Positions 48,206-59,312 of a DNA stretch of 64,000 nt are shown here, piece by piece. Location of the stretch: contig NZ_WING01000001.1 of NCBI RefSeq assembly GCF_009793335.1, positions 744,001-808,000 on the forward strand. Reading direction: 5' to 3'. Source of the DNA: Actinomadura sp. J1-007 (GTDB taxonomy: Bacteria > Actinomycetota > Actinomycetes > Streptosporangiales > Streptosporangiaceae). Every line of letters begins with the position of its first letter. Within the stretch, counting starts at the first letter, position 1. Below the pieces are notes generated by a model, which saw only the letters and a program-made list of their open reading frames with translations, ran no database searches and was not told where the DNA came from. The translations under genes were made by a program, and so were the position numbers.

Positions 48206-49600
48206 TCAGGGCATGCCCGGGTGCTGCATGTCCTTGCGGTACGTCCAGTAGATCATCCGCTGGTTCTTGCGCTCGGTGACGCCGTACATGCGGTCGCCGC
48301 CGGAGTACGGGTCGTACGCCAGGGATTCGCCGCCGATCGGGCCGGTCAGCTTGAACGGCGCCTTGCCGTCCCCGTCACGGTCGGCGTAGACGGTGCCGGG
48401 CGACCCTCCGTTGGAGGTGTTGTAGTAGACGGTGTCGCCGCCGTCGGAGTGGTACGAGCCGACGCCCTGGGCCTTCAGGACGTTCCCGCCGAAGACGATG
48501 GACGACTTCACCCGTCCGGACGCGTCCGCCTTCAGCGAGCCGTCGTCGTTCAGCGGCCAGCGGACCACGCGCATCGGCCGGGCCGCCGTGACACCGCCCT
48601 CAGTCTTGAATTCGCCCGTGACCAGGCTCTTGGACGTCGGGTCGTAGGTGACCGTGCTGAAGCACAGGTCCTTGTCCTGCGCCGACGGCGGCTTCTCCCA
48701 GGCGGGGCACGCTCCGGCGTTCTCCGGCCGGTACATGCCGGTCTGGAAGAGGGCGTACTTCTCGTTGTGCGCGTAGAACTTGCCGTCGGCGTCCACGCCG
48801 AGCTTGTTCTTGCCGGTGGCGACCCGGTAGGTGCGGCGGACGTCGTACACCCGCAGGCCCGCGGTGTCGGCGGTGTAGAGGAAGTCGCCCGCGAGCGCGG
48901 TGCCGCCCTGGTGCTGGGTCGCCTCCGCCACTCCCTTGGTGGTGACGCCTCCACCGGGCGCGTTCGAGGGGCGGACGTCCTTGACGACGAGCCTGCCCTC
49001 GGCCGTCGTCGTCGGGATCGCCAGCGTGACGGGCTGGTACGTGCCCTTGGCCTCCACGCGCGGGCGGGGCCCGACCGTGACCCTGGAGCCGTCGGTCACC
49101 CACTTGTCGCCGGACAGGTGCCGGTGGTACCAGCTCAGGACCAGCCCGTCGAGCTGCCGGGAACGGCTGGTCGCCACGCCCTGCGGGATCCACTGGTCGG
49201 TGCTCTTGTCGCCGTTGTCGAAGCACCAGGCGCCGACCTTGACCTTGGCGTCCATGGCCTTGACGGCGTCGTTGCCGGAGGGGCAGCCGGTCTTGTAGGT
49301 CAGGCCGTTCTGCGCCCCGGCGGCGGCCGCCGACAGGTCCGCCTGCCGCGTCATCCCGCGCGCGGGGTTGGCGGCCATCTCGTCGAGCTGCTGGAGCGCC
49401 GCTGAGGAGACCGGCGTGGACTTCAGCGTGAACGACACCCCGGGGAGCGGAGCGGTGTCGCCCGTCGCGGCGGCCGCGGCGCGCGCCGCCGCGCTCCCGG
49501 CCTGCGCGGACGGCGCCTGGAGGACCACGGTCCCGGCCGTGGCGAGGGCGGCGGCCCCGGCGCCCAGCGCGATCGCGGTGGTCCTTCGGGGGGTTGGCAT
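48206..49600 (-). CDS. secreted protein of unknown function
   Basis: 464 residues from the ATG at 49600 (AAAGGGA upstream; MSSSERE at 49624 is less likely). Signal peptide ending ...APSAQAGSA. The mature part has several Cys (TGCPSGND, GAWCFDNGDK, GACPAWEKPP, KDLCFSTV) that could form disulfides, and propeller-like strands (YTADTAGLRVYDVRR). I do not recognise the family. Its 5' region is divergent from the flippase-like gene. Confidence 0.75.
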   Translation of the reverse strand: MPTPRRTTAIALGAGAAALATAGTVVLQAPSAQAGSAAARAAAAATGDTAPLPGVSFTLKSTPVSSAALQQLDEMAANPARGMTRQADLSAAAAGAQNGLTYKTGCPSGNDAVKAMDAKVKVGAWCFDNGDKSTDQWIPQGVATSRSRQLDGLVLSWYHRHLSGDKWVTDGSRVTVGPRPRVEAKGTYQPVTLAIPTTTAEGRLVVKDVRPSNAPGGGVTTKGVAEATQHQGGTALAGDFLYTADTAGLRVYDVRRTYRVATGKNKLGVDADGKFYAHNEKYALFQTGMYRPENAGACPAWEKPPSAQDKDLCFSTVTYDPTSKSLVTGEFKTEGGVTAARPMRVVRWPLNDDGSLKADASGRVKSSIVFGGNVLKAQGVGSYHSDGGDTVYYNTSNGGSPGTVYADRDGDGKAPFKLTGPIGGESLAYDPYSGGDRMYGVTERKNQRMIYWTYRKDMQHPGMP

Positions 49601-49831
49601 GGGTTCCCTTTCGGATGAGGACACGATCGCGGCAGATGATAGATACCGGCCGCCCGGAACTGTCAGTGGGGCGTGGGAGTCTCCTGCCGGGCCACCGCCA
49701 CGGGGACGTGTCGAGCCCTTCTCGACCGAAAGTGTCGAGGATCACTTTGAGGTTCTCCGCCCCACGGCAGGGAATGTCCTTACCCGGGCGAGGGTTCCCC
49801 TTTGAGGGCGAGCTTGCGAGGTGACGGCGGC

Positions 49832-51166
49832 ATGGGCGATACACGCACGACACCGTCGCGCACCCTTTCGGGGCCCTCGCATGTCCCTTTTGACCTGGGC
49901 GTTCCCGCCGAGCCTTCCGCTCCGGCGCGCGGCGGGCCGTCCGTCCTCGCGGAGCCGTCCGCTCCGGCGCGCGGCGCGGGAGACCCGGTCGCGGACGACC
50001 TCCCCGACATCCCGGGGCTCGGCGCCGCGGAGGCCGAGCCGTCGGACGGGGCGCCCGCCTCGTGGTGGCGCAGGCGGCGCGGGCTGATCCTCCAGTGGGG
50101 GATGGTGCTCGCGGCGGTGGCGTCGCTGCCCCTCGTCTGGGACCGGCTGCCCCACCCCGCCATGCTCTGGTCCACCGCCTCGCGCGCGGAGCCGATCTGG
50201 CTGGTCGTCGTGGTCGCCGCCGAAGCGGCGTCGATGGCGTCGTTCGCGCGGCTCCAGCGCCGGCTGCTCAGGATCGGCGGGCTGCGGATGTCGCTGCGCC
50301 GGGCGTTCGCGATCACCTACGCGGGCAACGCGCTGTCCACGACGCTCCCCGCCGGGCCCGCGGTCAGCGTCGTCTACACCTACCAGCAGTTCCGGCGCGG
50401 AGGCGCGTCCGGACGGCTCGCCACGGCGGTGATCCTGGCGGGCGGCGTGATCACGACGGCCGCGTACACGGTGATCGGCATGCTCGCGGTGATGGCCGAC
50501 GCGCGGGCGCGCGGCCCGGCGCTGGCGGCCATGGGGTTCCTGCTCGTCCTGGCCGCGCTGCTCGTTCCGGTGCTGCGCGTGCCGAGGGCGCGCGCCGTGC
50601 TGACCGCACCGCCGCGCCGCCTCTGGCGGGCGGCGATGGACCACCGCAGGATCGCCCCGTACGCCGCGCGCCTGCGCGAGGGCCGCGACGTGCTGCGGCC
50701 CACCCGCCGCGACTGGGGCGTGCTGGCGGTGCTCGCCACGCTCAACTGGGTGTTCGACATCATGGCGCTGCTCGCGGCGTCCCGCGCGGTCGGCATCGAG
50801 GTCGACCCGTCCGGCGTGACCCTGGCCTACTTCGCGGCCCAGGCCGCCGGAAGCGCCCTGCCGCTGCTGCCCGGGGGGATCGGCGCGATCGAGAGCAGCA
50901 TGGCGGCGTCGCTGGTCGCGTTCGGCGCGACGCTGACGCCCGCCGCGGCCGCCGTCGGCCTCTACCGGCTGGTCTCGTACTGGGCGGTCGTCCTCGTCGG
51001 CTGGATCGCGTGGTTCGCCCTGCACGAGGGCCCGCGCGTCTCGGCGCGGACCCGGCGCAGGCTGGCGGCCACGGGGCACGCCGTTCTGAACGGCTTCACG
51101 TCCGCCGCGTGCCTGACCCCCTACGGCTCGGCCCACACCCTCCCCGCCGAAGCCCGCCGCTCGTAA
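49832..51166 (+). CDS. flippase-like / LPG synthase TM-domain (UPF0104) membrane protein
   Basis: 444 residues from the ATG at 49832 with GAGGTGA 8 nt upstream. A ~90-residue acidic N-terminus precedes about eight TM helices; GNALSTTLPAGPAVSVVYTY and LPLLPGGIGAIESSMAASLV are signatures of the AglD/MprF-type flippase-like domain. Such proteins move or modify lipids; substrate unknown. It is followed by a strong terminator. Confidence 0.88.
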   Translation: MGDTRTTPSRTLSGPSHVPFDLGVPAEPSAPARGGPSVLAEPSAPARGAGDPVADDLPDIPGLGAAEAEPSDGAPASWWRRRRGLILQWGMVLAAVASLPLVWDRLPHPAMLWSTASRAEPIWLVVVVAAEAASMASFARLQRRLLRIGGLRMSLRRAFAITYAGNALSTTLPAGPAVSVVYTYQQFRRGGASGRLATAVILAGGVITTAAYTVIGMLAVMADARARGPALAAMGFLLVLAALLVPVLRVPRARAVLTAPPRRLWRAAMDHRRIAPYAARLREGRDVLRPTRRDWGVLAVLATLNWVFDIMALLAASRAVGIEVDPSGVTLAYFAAQAAGSALPLLPGGIGAIESSMAASLVAFGATLTPAAAAVGLYRLVSYWAVVLVGWIAWFALHEGPRVSARTRRRLAATGHAVLNGFTSAACLTPYGSAHTLPAEARRS

Positions 51167-51183
51167 CCGCCCCCACCCGTACC

Positions 51184-51210
51184 AGCCCCCCGCCGTCTCG
51201 GCGGGGGGCT
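51184..51210 (+). terminator. hairpin terminator
   Basis: AGCCCCCCGCCG pairs with CGGCGGGGGGCT around loop TCT, then GACTTGTTC. 17 nt after the flippase-like stop. Confidence 0.8.
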
Positions 51211-51244
51211 GACTTGTTCGGGGCGCGCGGCTGCTGCTAATCTC

Positions 51245-51269
51245 CCAAGCGAGCGCTTGGTCATACACT
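51245..51269 (+). promoter_or_regulatory. KstR2-like operator site 1 and promoter
   Basis: CCAAGC-GAGC-GCTTGG at 51245-51260, followed by TACACT (51264-51269) as -10 box and a start codon at 51283. The operator covers the -35 region. Sites of the same form recur at 57079 and 57296; their inner part fits the KstR2 palindrome AnCAAGnnCTTGnT with one or two mismatches. Confidence 0.65.
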
Positions 51270-51282
51270 AAACGGAGGCTCG

Positions 51283-52350
51283 ATGACGTCCCTACGGGTC
51301 AGCCTTGGCTACGAGCTTGAGGTGCGCGGGCGTTCCCGCGAGGTCGAACGGCGCGCGTTCGAGAACGTCATGGACCAGGTGGTCCTGGCCGACGGGCTCG
51401 GCTTCGACACCGCCTGGTTCGTCGAGCACCACTTCACCCGGGGCTTCTCGCACTCCTCCGCGCCCGACCTGGTCCTGGCCGGGATCTCCCAGCGGACCGA
51501 GCGGATCCACCTGGGGCTCGGCGTGGTGCTCCTGCCGTTCCAGTCGCCGATCCGCACCGCCGAACGCGTCGCCACCCTCGACGTCATCTCCGGCGGGCGC
51601 GTCGAGTTCGGCACCGGCCGGGGCGCGTCCCCGCTGGAGTACCAGGCGTTCCAGCGCCCCTTCGAGCAGTCGCGCAAGCTGTGGGAGGAGTCGCTGGAGG
51701 CCGTCCTCGCGATCTGGAACGCCGACGGCCAGCCGATCACGCGCTCCGGGGAGTACTTCGAGATCCCCGACGTGGCGGTCTACCCGCGCCCCGTCCAGGA
51801 GCCGCACCCGCCCGTGTGGGTCGCCTCGACCTCGCTGGACGGCTACCTCGCCGCGGCCAAGCAGGGCTACAACCTGCTGGGCATGACCATGCTCAAGGGC
51901 CTGGACGAGGTGGCCGAGGACATCGCCAAGTACAAGCAGGCGCTGGCCGACAACGGGTTCGACCCCGAGTCGCGCCGGATCGCGCTGATGATCCCGTGGC
52001 ACGTCGCGGCCACCCAGCAGGAGGCGGTCGACGTCGCCGCCGACCCCGTGCTGTGGTACCTGCGCCGCCAGATCAACCTGGTCGCCCCGCCCGACTACAC
52101 CGACGCCCGGCACGCGACGCACCGCGTCCTCGGCCAGCAGGCGGTCGGCATGCCGCCCGAGGAGGCGATGGCCATCCTGCGCGAGCAGACCATGGTCGTC
52201 ATCGACGACGTCGAGGGCTCGCGCAAGGCCGTCGAGCGCATCGAGGCCGCCGGGGCCACCGACCTGATCCTCCAGGCGCAGGTCGGCGGGCTCGCGCACG
52301 AGCACGTCTGCGACTCGATGAAGCTGTTCATGCAGGAGGTCGCCAAGTGA
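51283..52350 (+). CDS. LLM-class (bacterial luciferase-like) flavin-dependent oxidoreductase
   Basis: 355 residues, TIM-barrel luciferase-like fold: GYELEVRGRSREVERRAFEN, GFDTAWFVEHHFTRG and TERIHLGLGVVLLPFQSP. Such enzymes use FMNH2 or F420H2 to oxidise an organic substrate, here perhaps a steroid-derived acid or CoA ester. First gene of the operon under operator site 1; it overlaps the PaaK-like gene by GTGA. Confidence 0.9.
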   Translation: MTSLRVSLGYELEVRGRSREVERRAFENVMDQVVLADGLGFDTAWFVEHHFTRGFSHSSAPDLVLAGISQRTERIHLGLGVVLLPFQSPIRTAERVATLDVISGGRVEFGTGRGASPLEYQAFQRPFEQSRKLWEESLEAVLAIWNADGQPITRSGEYFEIPDVAVYPRPVQEPHPPVWVASTSLDGYLAAAKQGYNLLGMTMLKGLDEVAEDIAKYKQALADNGFDPESRRIALMIPWHVAATQQEAVDVAADPVLWYLRRQINLVAPPDYTDARHATHRVLGQQAVGMPPEEAMAILREQTMVVIDDVEGSRKAVERIEAAGATDLILQAQVGGLAHEHVCDSMKLFMQEVAK

Positions 52351-53425
52351 CGTCGTGGACCACGCGGACGGCGTTCCCCGCCGGACGCTCCGCCGAGGGC
52401 CTGCTGAGGGTCTCCCCGAGGGCGACCTCGTGGTGCCGTCCAGCGCGGCCGACCGCGAGACCGCGCACGCGCTGACCGTCGAGACGCTGCGCGCCGCCGG
52501 GCTGGGCGCGAACGACCGGGTCGTGGTCGCGCTCAACAACGACGGCGAGCCGGTCGGCTCTCCCATCGCCAAGGCCGCCGTCGACGTCGGCAAGGCCGGC
52601 GCGTCGGTCGGCGCGCGCGGCCGGATGCGGCTGCACTCCGCCCTGGAGGGCGTCGGCGCCACCGCCCTGATCACCACCCCGACCGGGGCGATGGACTTCC
52701 TGGCGCGCCTCCACCTGGAGTTCCTGCTCGACCCCCTCGATCTGGAGCTGCGGCACATCTTCCTCGTCGGCGAGATCCCGTCGCCGAACGCGTGCGCGCA
52801 GCTCGCGAGCGAGTTCGAGGCGTCGGTCCGCGAGCTGTACGCCGATCCGTACCTCGGCGTGCCGATCGCCTACCGCGCGCCGTCCGACGCCGCGCTCACG
52901 CCCACCCGCGACGGCCTGCTGGGCCTCGCGCCGCCCGGCAAGGACGCCGTTCTCGACGCCCCGTACCCCGAGGGCCTCGCCGAACTGGTCGTGACCCCGG
53001 CGTGGCACTCGACGCTCGGCGGCACTACGCTGCGCACCGGCCAGGCCGTACGGCTCGCGGGCGGAGAGCAGGGCATCCCCGCGCCGGAGCACACGATCGG
53101 CGAGCACGTGCAGATCCGGGGCCGCTGGGTCTCGCTGCCGAAGGTCGCCGCGGCGCTCACCCGGATCGACGGCCTCAGCCACTGGGAGCTGCGGATCCGC
53201 CGTGAGGGGACGCTCGACGCCGCGGCCCTGCACGTCACGTTCAACCGGGACACGCTGATCAAGAACCCGATGTGGAAGTCGCGGATCGCGCAGGCGCTCT
53301 ACGCCCTCACGCCCGTCTCCATCGACGTCGTGGTCGAGCCCGAGGCCCGCGAGGACAGGCGGCCCCCCACGGTCACCGATGAACGGGGCCACCACCTGGG
53401 CCGGGACCGCGCCGAACTCTCCTGA
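52347..53425 (+). pseudogene. PaaK-like (phenylacetate-CoA ligase family) protein, one-base frameshift
   Basis: GTG start at 52347 sharing GTGA with the upstream stop. After about 20 codons the frame is lost near 52406 (CTGCTGAGGG, expected CTGCTGGAGGG); the remaining frame to 53425 encodes the adenylate-forming domain (LVVPSSAADRETAHALTVET, then LVVTPAWHSTLGGTTLRTGQ) and the C-terminal VSLPKVAAALTRIDGLSHWE. It lacks an obvious full P-loop core, as some PaaK-like members do. Likely a CoA-ligase partner in the steroid cluster. Confidence 0.72.
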
Positions 53426-53642
53426 TCCCAGCCCCGGTCCCCGACCAGCCGTCCCGTTCCGGCCGGTTCCGTGCCCCCGGGCCCGGTCCCGCAGCCCGTG
53501 GCCGTTCCACCGAGTCCCGTCCGCGCCGGCGTCTCGTCGCAGGGCGCGGGCCGCCGGGTCCGGTGGGCCAGGCGCCGCGGGTCGCGGGTCCCGCTCCGGG
53601 GCGGCGGCCCGTACGGACGGACAGTTCCCAGGAGGAGCATCG

Positions 53643-55259
<1,617 letters not shown>

Positions 55260-55330
55260 TCCGCCAGGCCCGCCCGCGGCCTGATCCGCCCAGACCGACC
55301 GCGGCCTGATCCGCCCAGACCGACCGCGCG
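55260..55330 (+). repeat. three direct repeats of the ligase 3' end
   Basis: The unit CTGATCCGCC(C)AG-CC-GACCGCGGC occurs three times in tandem from the stop codon of the FadD3-like gene onward. It looks like slippage duplication just before the terminator. Confidence 0.6.
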
Positions 55331-55358
55331 CCCGTACGCCGATGGCCGTACGGGCGCG
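55327..55358. terminator. bidirectional terminator, 12-bp stem
   Basis: CGCGCCCGTACG (55327-55338) with CGTACGGGCGCG (55347-55358), 8-nt loop. It separates the convergent FadD3-like and DUF35 genes. Confidence 0.75.
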
Positions 55359-55372
55359 TGGGCGGTCCGCGG

Positions 55373-55839
55373 TCAGGCTCCGGCGGGACGCCACTGGACG
55401 AGGGTCATCGCCCCGCCCGCGCCGTCCGCCTCCTCCACGTCCGTGAAGACGGCCTCGACGGGGAGTCCGGGGCGCAGGACGGAGGGGTCGGCGCCGACGA
55501 GGCCGCCGTACATCATCAGGTCGTCCGGCTGGCCGTCGTTCCCCCGCCGCCCAGCCCGTCGTCGAGGCGGACGAGCAGCACCGGGAACGGCACCTCGTCC
55601 GCCATCGAGCGCATGAAGACCTGGTGGTTGACGATCCAGGAGTAGACGCGGGCCGTCCCGAGGGCGGGCACCCACGCGGACGCGCGGGAGCGGCAGCGGT
55701 TGCAGACGGCGCGGGCCGGGAAGCGCAGCGTGCCGCAGCCCTCGCAGCGCTGCACGGTCAGCTCGTGCCGCCGCACCGCCTCCCACCAGGGCGCGGAGTC
55801 GCGGTCGGGCTCCGGCCTCGGGCGTTGCCGCAGGCTCAC
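55373..55839 (-). pseudogene. DUF35 OB-fold Zn-ribbon protein, one-base frameshift
   Basis: GTG start at 55839 overlapping the thiolase-like stop by GTGA. The rubredoxin-type zinc ribbon CEGCGTLRFPARAVCNRC and OB-fold strands (ARVYSWIVNHQVFMRSMADE) are present. The frame is lost at the CCCCC run (55541-55545) after VRLDDGLGGG; with one base it continues NDGQPDDLMMYGGLVGADPS to 55373. DUF35 proteins form complexes with thiolase-like enzymes such as Ltp2 and control their activity. Confidence 0.85.
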
Positions 55840-57011
55840 GTGTCACTCCTGAGGATCAGCGCCGAGGTTCCGGCGAGGACGTAGCCCGGCTGGGCGGTCG
55901 ACAGGGCGACCTCCGCGCCGGGCACCTGGCGGTCGCCGGCGGTGCCGCGCAGCTGCGCGACGGCCTCGGCGATGTGGTTGACGCCGTGCACGTACCCCTC
56001 GGACAGGAAGCCGCCGTGGGTGTTGACGGGCAGGTCGCCGTCCATGAGGGTCGCGCCGGACTCGACGTACGGGCCGCCCTCCCCCTTGGCGCAGAAGCCG
56101 TAGTCCTCAAGCTGGACGAGGACGGAGTAGGTGAAGCAGTCGTAGATCTCGGCGACGTCGATGTCGGACGGGCCGACGCCCGCCATCGCGTAGAGGCGGG
56201 GCGCGATGCGGGCGGCCTCGGTGACGGTGAAGTCGGTCCCGGACGGGCCGTTGCCCGCGCCGGAGAAGAAGCTGTCGCCGCCGCCCCACGCCGCGCCGGA
56301 CACCAGGACGGGGGTGTGCCGCAGGTCGCGGGCGCGCTCGCGCGAGGTGACGACGACCGCGCAGGCGCCGTCGGTCTCCAGGCAGCAGTCGAGCAGGCGG
56401 AGCGGCTCGGCGATCCAGCGGGAGGCGAGGTAGTCGTCCAGCGTGATCGGGTCGCGCTTGAGGGCCCGCGGGTTCTTGACGGCGTTGGCGCGCTGCCCGA
56501 CGGCGACGGCGCCGAGCTGCTCGTGGGTCGTGCCGTACGCGTTCATGTGCGCGCGGGCGTACATCGCGAACTGCTGCGGGGGCGCGAAGTAGCCGTACGG
56601 CGCCTGGTACTGCACGTCGAAGACCGGCGCCGGGGCGCGGCCGGTGCCGCCCATCCGGAACTCCGACCGCGCGTTGATCGCCCGGTAGCACACGACCGTC
56701 TCGGCGACGCCGGACGCGACCGCCATCGCGGCCTGCGCCACCACCGAGTGCGAGACGCTGCCGCCGCCGAACTGGTCGAGGTACCACGACACCTCGGGCA
56801 CGCCGAGCGCGGGCGCGACCACCCAGGGCGGCGTCGAGTCGCCGACCCGGTGCGTGGCGAGCGCGTCCACGTCGTCCACGCCGAGCCCGGCGTCGTCCAG
56901 CGCGGCGAGGATCGCGTCCACCGCGAGGGTCAGCGTCGAGACCCCGGAGTCCTTGCTGAACGGGGTGTAGCCGACGCCGGCGACCGCCGCGCGGTCCCGG
57001 AAGCTGCCCAC
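55836..57011 (-). CDS. Ltp2-like / SCP-x thiolase-fold aldolase
   Basis: 391 residues, GTG start at 57011 with AAGGAGG upstream. Thiolase fold, but the nucleophilic Cys position reads GGGS (82-85) while the C-terminal NTHGGFLSEGY is kept, as in Ltp2-type retro-aldolases that cleave the steroid side chain without a thiol nucleophile. Operon with the DUF35 partner. Operator site 2 lies 68 nt upstream. Confidence 0.85.
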   Translation of the reverse strand: MGSFRDRAAVAGVGYTPFSKDSGVSTLTLAVDAILAALDDAGLGVDDVDALATHRVGDSTPPWVVAPALGVPEVSWYLDQFGGGSVSHSVVAQAAMAVASGVAETVVCYRAINARSEFRMGGTGRAPAPVFDVQYQAPYGYFAPPQQFAMYARAHMNAYGTTHEQLGAVAVGQRANAVKNPRALKRDPITLDDYLASRWIAEPLRLLDCCLETDGACAVVVTSRERARDLRHTPVLVSGAAWGGGDSFFSGAGNGPSGTDFTVTEAARIAPRLYAMAGVGPSDIDVAEIYDCFTYSVLVQLEDYGFCAKGEGGPYVESGATLMDGDLPVNTHGGFLSEGYVHGVNHIAEAVAQLRGTAGDRQVPGAEVALSTAQPGYVLAGTSALILRSDT

Positions 57012-57078
57012 ACGTCCTCCTTGTCCTGCACGCGTCCTGCTCCTGCCCGCGTCCGCGCCGGGCGCCCGCCCAACGAAA

Positions 57079-57094
57079 CCGAGCAAGCGCTTGG
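57079..57094 (-). promoter_or_regulatory. KstR2-like operator site 2
   Basis: CCGAGC-AAGC-GCTTGG, one mismatch from sites 1 and 3; inner AGCAAGCGCTTGGC fits AnCAAGnnCTTGnT with a final C. It lies upstream of the thiolase-DUF35 operon. Confidence 0.65.
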
Positions 57095-57265
57095 CCGTTT
57101 CCAGGGTAGTCGGCGGGCCCGCGTCCGGTCAACGCGCCTCGGTCCGCGGACCGAGGGACGACCGGGACCTTCGGCCGAGATGGCGCCGAATCGGCCGATA
57201 CGGGAATGACCATGCCCGACCAGGGGCTTCACTGGTCATGCGGGGCCGTACGGCGCACCGCCCGC

Positions 57266-57311
57266 TTGACACCTCGATTCGACCCGCCCTATCGTCCAAG
57301 CAAGCGCTTGG
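57266..57311 (+). promoter_or_regulatory. sigma70-type promoter with KstR2-like operator site 3
   Basis: -35 TTGACA (57266-57271), 18-nt spacer, -10 TATCGT (57290-57295), then CCAAGC-AAGC-GCTTGG (57296-57311) directly over the start site. Repressor binding would block initiation. Downstream gene: the flavin reductase at 57333. Confidence 0.75.
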
Positions 57312-57332
57312 CTAAGAGAAGGGACGGGTCAG

Positions 57333-57938
57333 ATGGCCGACGGTGCCACCGCAGCGGCCGCCGCGTACGTGAGCGACTCGGCCGAACGACCCCCCGGCCA
57401 GGGAATGGAACGCCGCATGCACGGATCGCCGAACGGCTCCCCAGCAACACCGGTCACCGACATCGACGGCGCCCGGTTCCGCTCGGTCCTCGGCAGGTTC
57501 GCCACCGGAGTGGTCGCGATCACCGCCATCGAGCCGGAGACCGGGCGCCCGACGGGCCTGGCCGCCAACTCGTTCACCTCCGTGTCGCTCGAACCGCCGC
57601 TCGTGGCGTTCTGCGTCGCCCACACCAGCACCTCGTGGCCCCGGCTGCGCCCGGCCGAGCGGCTGTGCATCAACATCCTGAGCGAGCCCCAGCTGGAGGT
57701 CTGCAAGCGGCTGGCCATCAAGGGCGGCGACAAGTTCGCCGACATCGAGTGGTCCGGCTCGCCGAACGGCAGCCCCGTCATCGAGGGCGCCCTCGCCTGG
57801 ATCGAGTGCACGGTCGAGCAGGAGCACGTCGCCGGCGACCACGTCATCGTCGTCGCCCGCGTGCACGCCCTCGACAAGCACCACGAGGGCGACCCGCTGC
57901 TGTTCTACAAGGGCGGCTACGGCCGCTTCGACGGCTGA
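57333..57938 (+). CDS. flavin reductase (HsaB-like)
   Basis: 201 residues from the ATG at 57333; an ATG at 57405 or 57417 nearer the domain is possible. The FMN-binding split-barrel pattern FRSVLGRFATGVVAITAI, NSFTSVSLEPPLVAFCVA and GRFDG at the end matches HsaB-type NAD(P)H:flavin reductases, which supply reduced flavin to steroid monooxygenases. Its own operator (site 3) places it in the same regulon as 51283-57011. Confidence 0.88.
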   Translation: MADGATAAAAAYVSDSAERPPGQGMERRMHGSPNGSPATPVTDIDGARFRSVLGRFATGVVAITAIEPETGRPTGLAANSFTSVSLEPPLVAFCVAHTSTSWPRLRPAERLCINILSEPQLEVCKRLAIKGGDKFADIEWSGSPNGSPVIEGALAWIECTVEQEHVAGDHVIVVARVHALDKHHEGDPLLFYKGGYGRFDG

Positions 57939-57977
57939 CCGGCCCGGACGGCGGCCGTACCCCGCCGTCCCCACGAC

Positions 57978-58026
57978 TTGCGGCGTGCCGCCGTTTCCTG
58001 GCGCCCACGACGACGGCACGCCGCAA
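57978..58026. terminator. bidirectional hairpin, 13-bp stem
   Basis: TTGCGGCGTGCCG with CGGCACGCCGCAA, 23-nt loop, between convergent genes ending at 57938 and 58086. Confidence 0.65.
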
Positions 58027-58085
58027 ACGAACGCCCCCGCGCTGCCCGCGCCGCCCGGCCCCGTTCACCGGCGCCCGGCGGCGGC

Positions 58086-59312
58086 TCACAGGACCGGAGT
58101 GTCCTCGGGGGCCTTCAACCGGGCGAGCACCTGCACCGGGTCGGCCAGGACCTCGGTGAAGGCGAACTCGGCCGCGCCGACGAGCGTGGTGTCGTCGCCC
58201 AGCGCCGCCGTCCGGAGCCGGACCTTCTCGCGGGACGCGGCCAGCGCGTTCGTCGCGAGGACGCTGCGGACCTGCGCGGCGGAGCCCAGGTAGACGTCGC
58301 GGAGCGTGCCGCCGAAGACGACCAGGCCGGGGTTGAAGACGTTGACGAGGTTGGCCACGCCGATGCCGAGCCACGTCCCGACGCGGTGCAGGGCCTCGCG
58401 GGCGACGATGTCGCCCCAGTCGGCCGCCTCGACGACGGCGCGGACGGCCTCGCGCCCGTCCGGGCCCTCCTCGCGCTCGGCGTGCGCGAGCAGGGTGCGC
58501 TCGCCGACCTCGGCCTCCAGGCAGCCCTGCGCCCCGCACGCGCACGGACGGCCGCCGGGGTTGACGACCATGTGGCCGATCTCGCCGCCGAAGCCCTGGT
58601 CGCCGCCCAGCAGCCGGCCGCCGACGATGATGCCGCCGCCGACGCCGACGTCGCCGTGCAGGTAGATGAGGTTGTCGCAGCCGACGCCCGCGCCGCGCTC
58701 GTGCTCGGCGAGCGCGCCGAGGTCGGCGTCGTTGCAGACCGCGACGGGGATGCCGAGGCCGAGGCGGCGCGACAGCGCCTCGCCGAGCGACAGGTCGCCG
58801 ATGTCGAGGTTCGGGCCGAACATGATCGCGTCGTCCGCGCGCCGGACGATGCCGGGGAACGCCACGGCCGCCCCGACGCAGACCGCGTCCCGGCCCGCCT
58901 TGCGGACGAGGGAGCGGGCCGCGGAGACCAGGGCGGTCACCAGGTCGGACGCGTCCGCGCCGCGGTCGCGGGCGCCCTCGCGGCGGTCCAGGACCTCGCC
59001 GCCGAGGCCGACGCGGGCGACGACGAGGCGGTCCACGCCGACGTCGAACGCGAGCACGTACACCCGGGTGGACTCCGGCCGCACGACCAGGGACGGACGG
59101 CCCGCGCGGCGGCCCGGCTTGCGCGGCAGCTCCTCGCGGACGAGCCCGGCGGCGGTGAGGTCGGCGGTCAGCGCCATGATCGTGCTGCGGTTCAGGCCGA
59201 GGGACTCGGCGAGCGTCGCGCGCGACGCCGGGCCGCGCAGGTGCACGAAGCGCAGCAGCGCGCCGAGGTTGTGCCGCCGGATGTCCTCCTGTGACGGGCC
59301 CCCCTTCATCAT
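58086..59312 (-). CDS. ROK-family regulator (XylR-type)
   Basis: 408 residues. N-terminal winged helix (HLRGPASRATLAESLGLNRS) followed by a ROK sugar-kinase-like domain with the zinc motif CACGAQGCLEAEVG. ROK regulators sense a sugar and repress the adjacent importer. Its ATG overlaps the upstream ATPase stop (ATGATGA), so it is part of the transporter operon. Confidence 0.92.
   Translation of the reverse strand: MMKGGPSQEDIRRHNLGALLRFVHLRGPASRATLAESLGLNRSTIMALTADLTAAGLVREELPRKPGRRAGRPSLVVRPESTRVYVLAFDVGVDRLVVARVGLGGEVLDRREGARDRGADASDLVTALVSAARSLVRKAGRDAVCVGAAVAFPGIVRRADDAIMFGPNLDIGDLSLGEALSRRLGLGIPVAVCNDADLGALAEHERGAGVGCDNLIYLHGDVGVGGGIIVGGRLLGGDQGFGGEIGHMVVNPGGRPCACGAQGCLEAEVGERTLLAHAEREEGPDGREAVRAVVEAADWGDIVAREALHRVGTWLGIGVANLVNVFNPGLVVFGGTLRDVYLGSAAQVRSVLATNALAASREKVRLRTAALGDDTTLVGAAEFAFTEVLADPVQVLARLKAPEDTPVL

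Noticed and set aside
46097..49600. The two secreted proteins as paralogues of one system
   Set aside because: They are convergent rather than co-directional and I see no shared motif beyond generic propeller-like strands.
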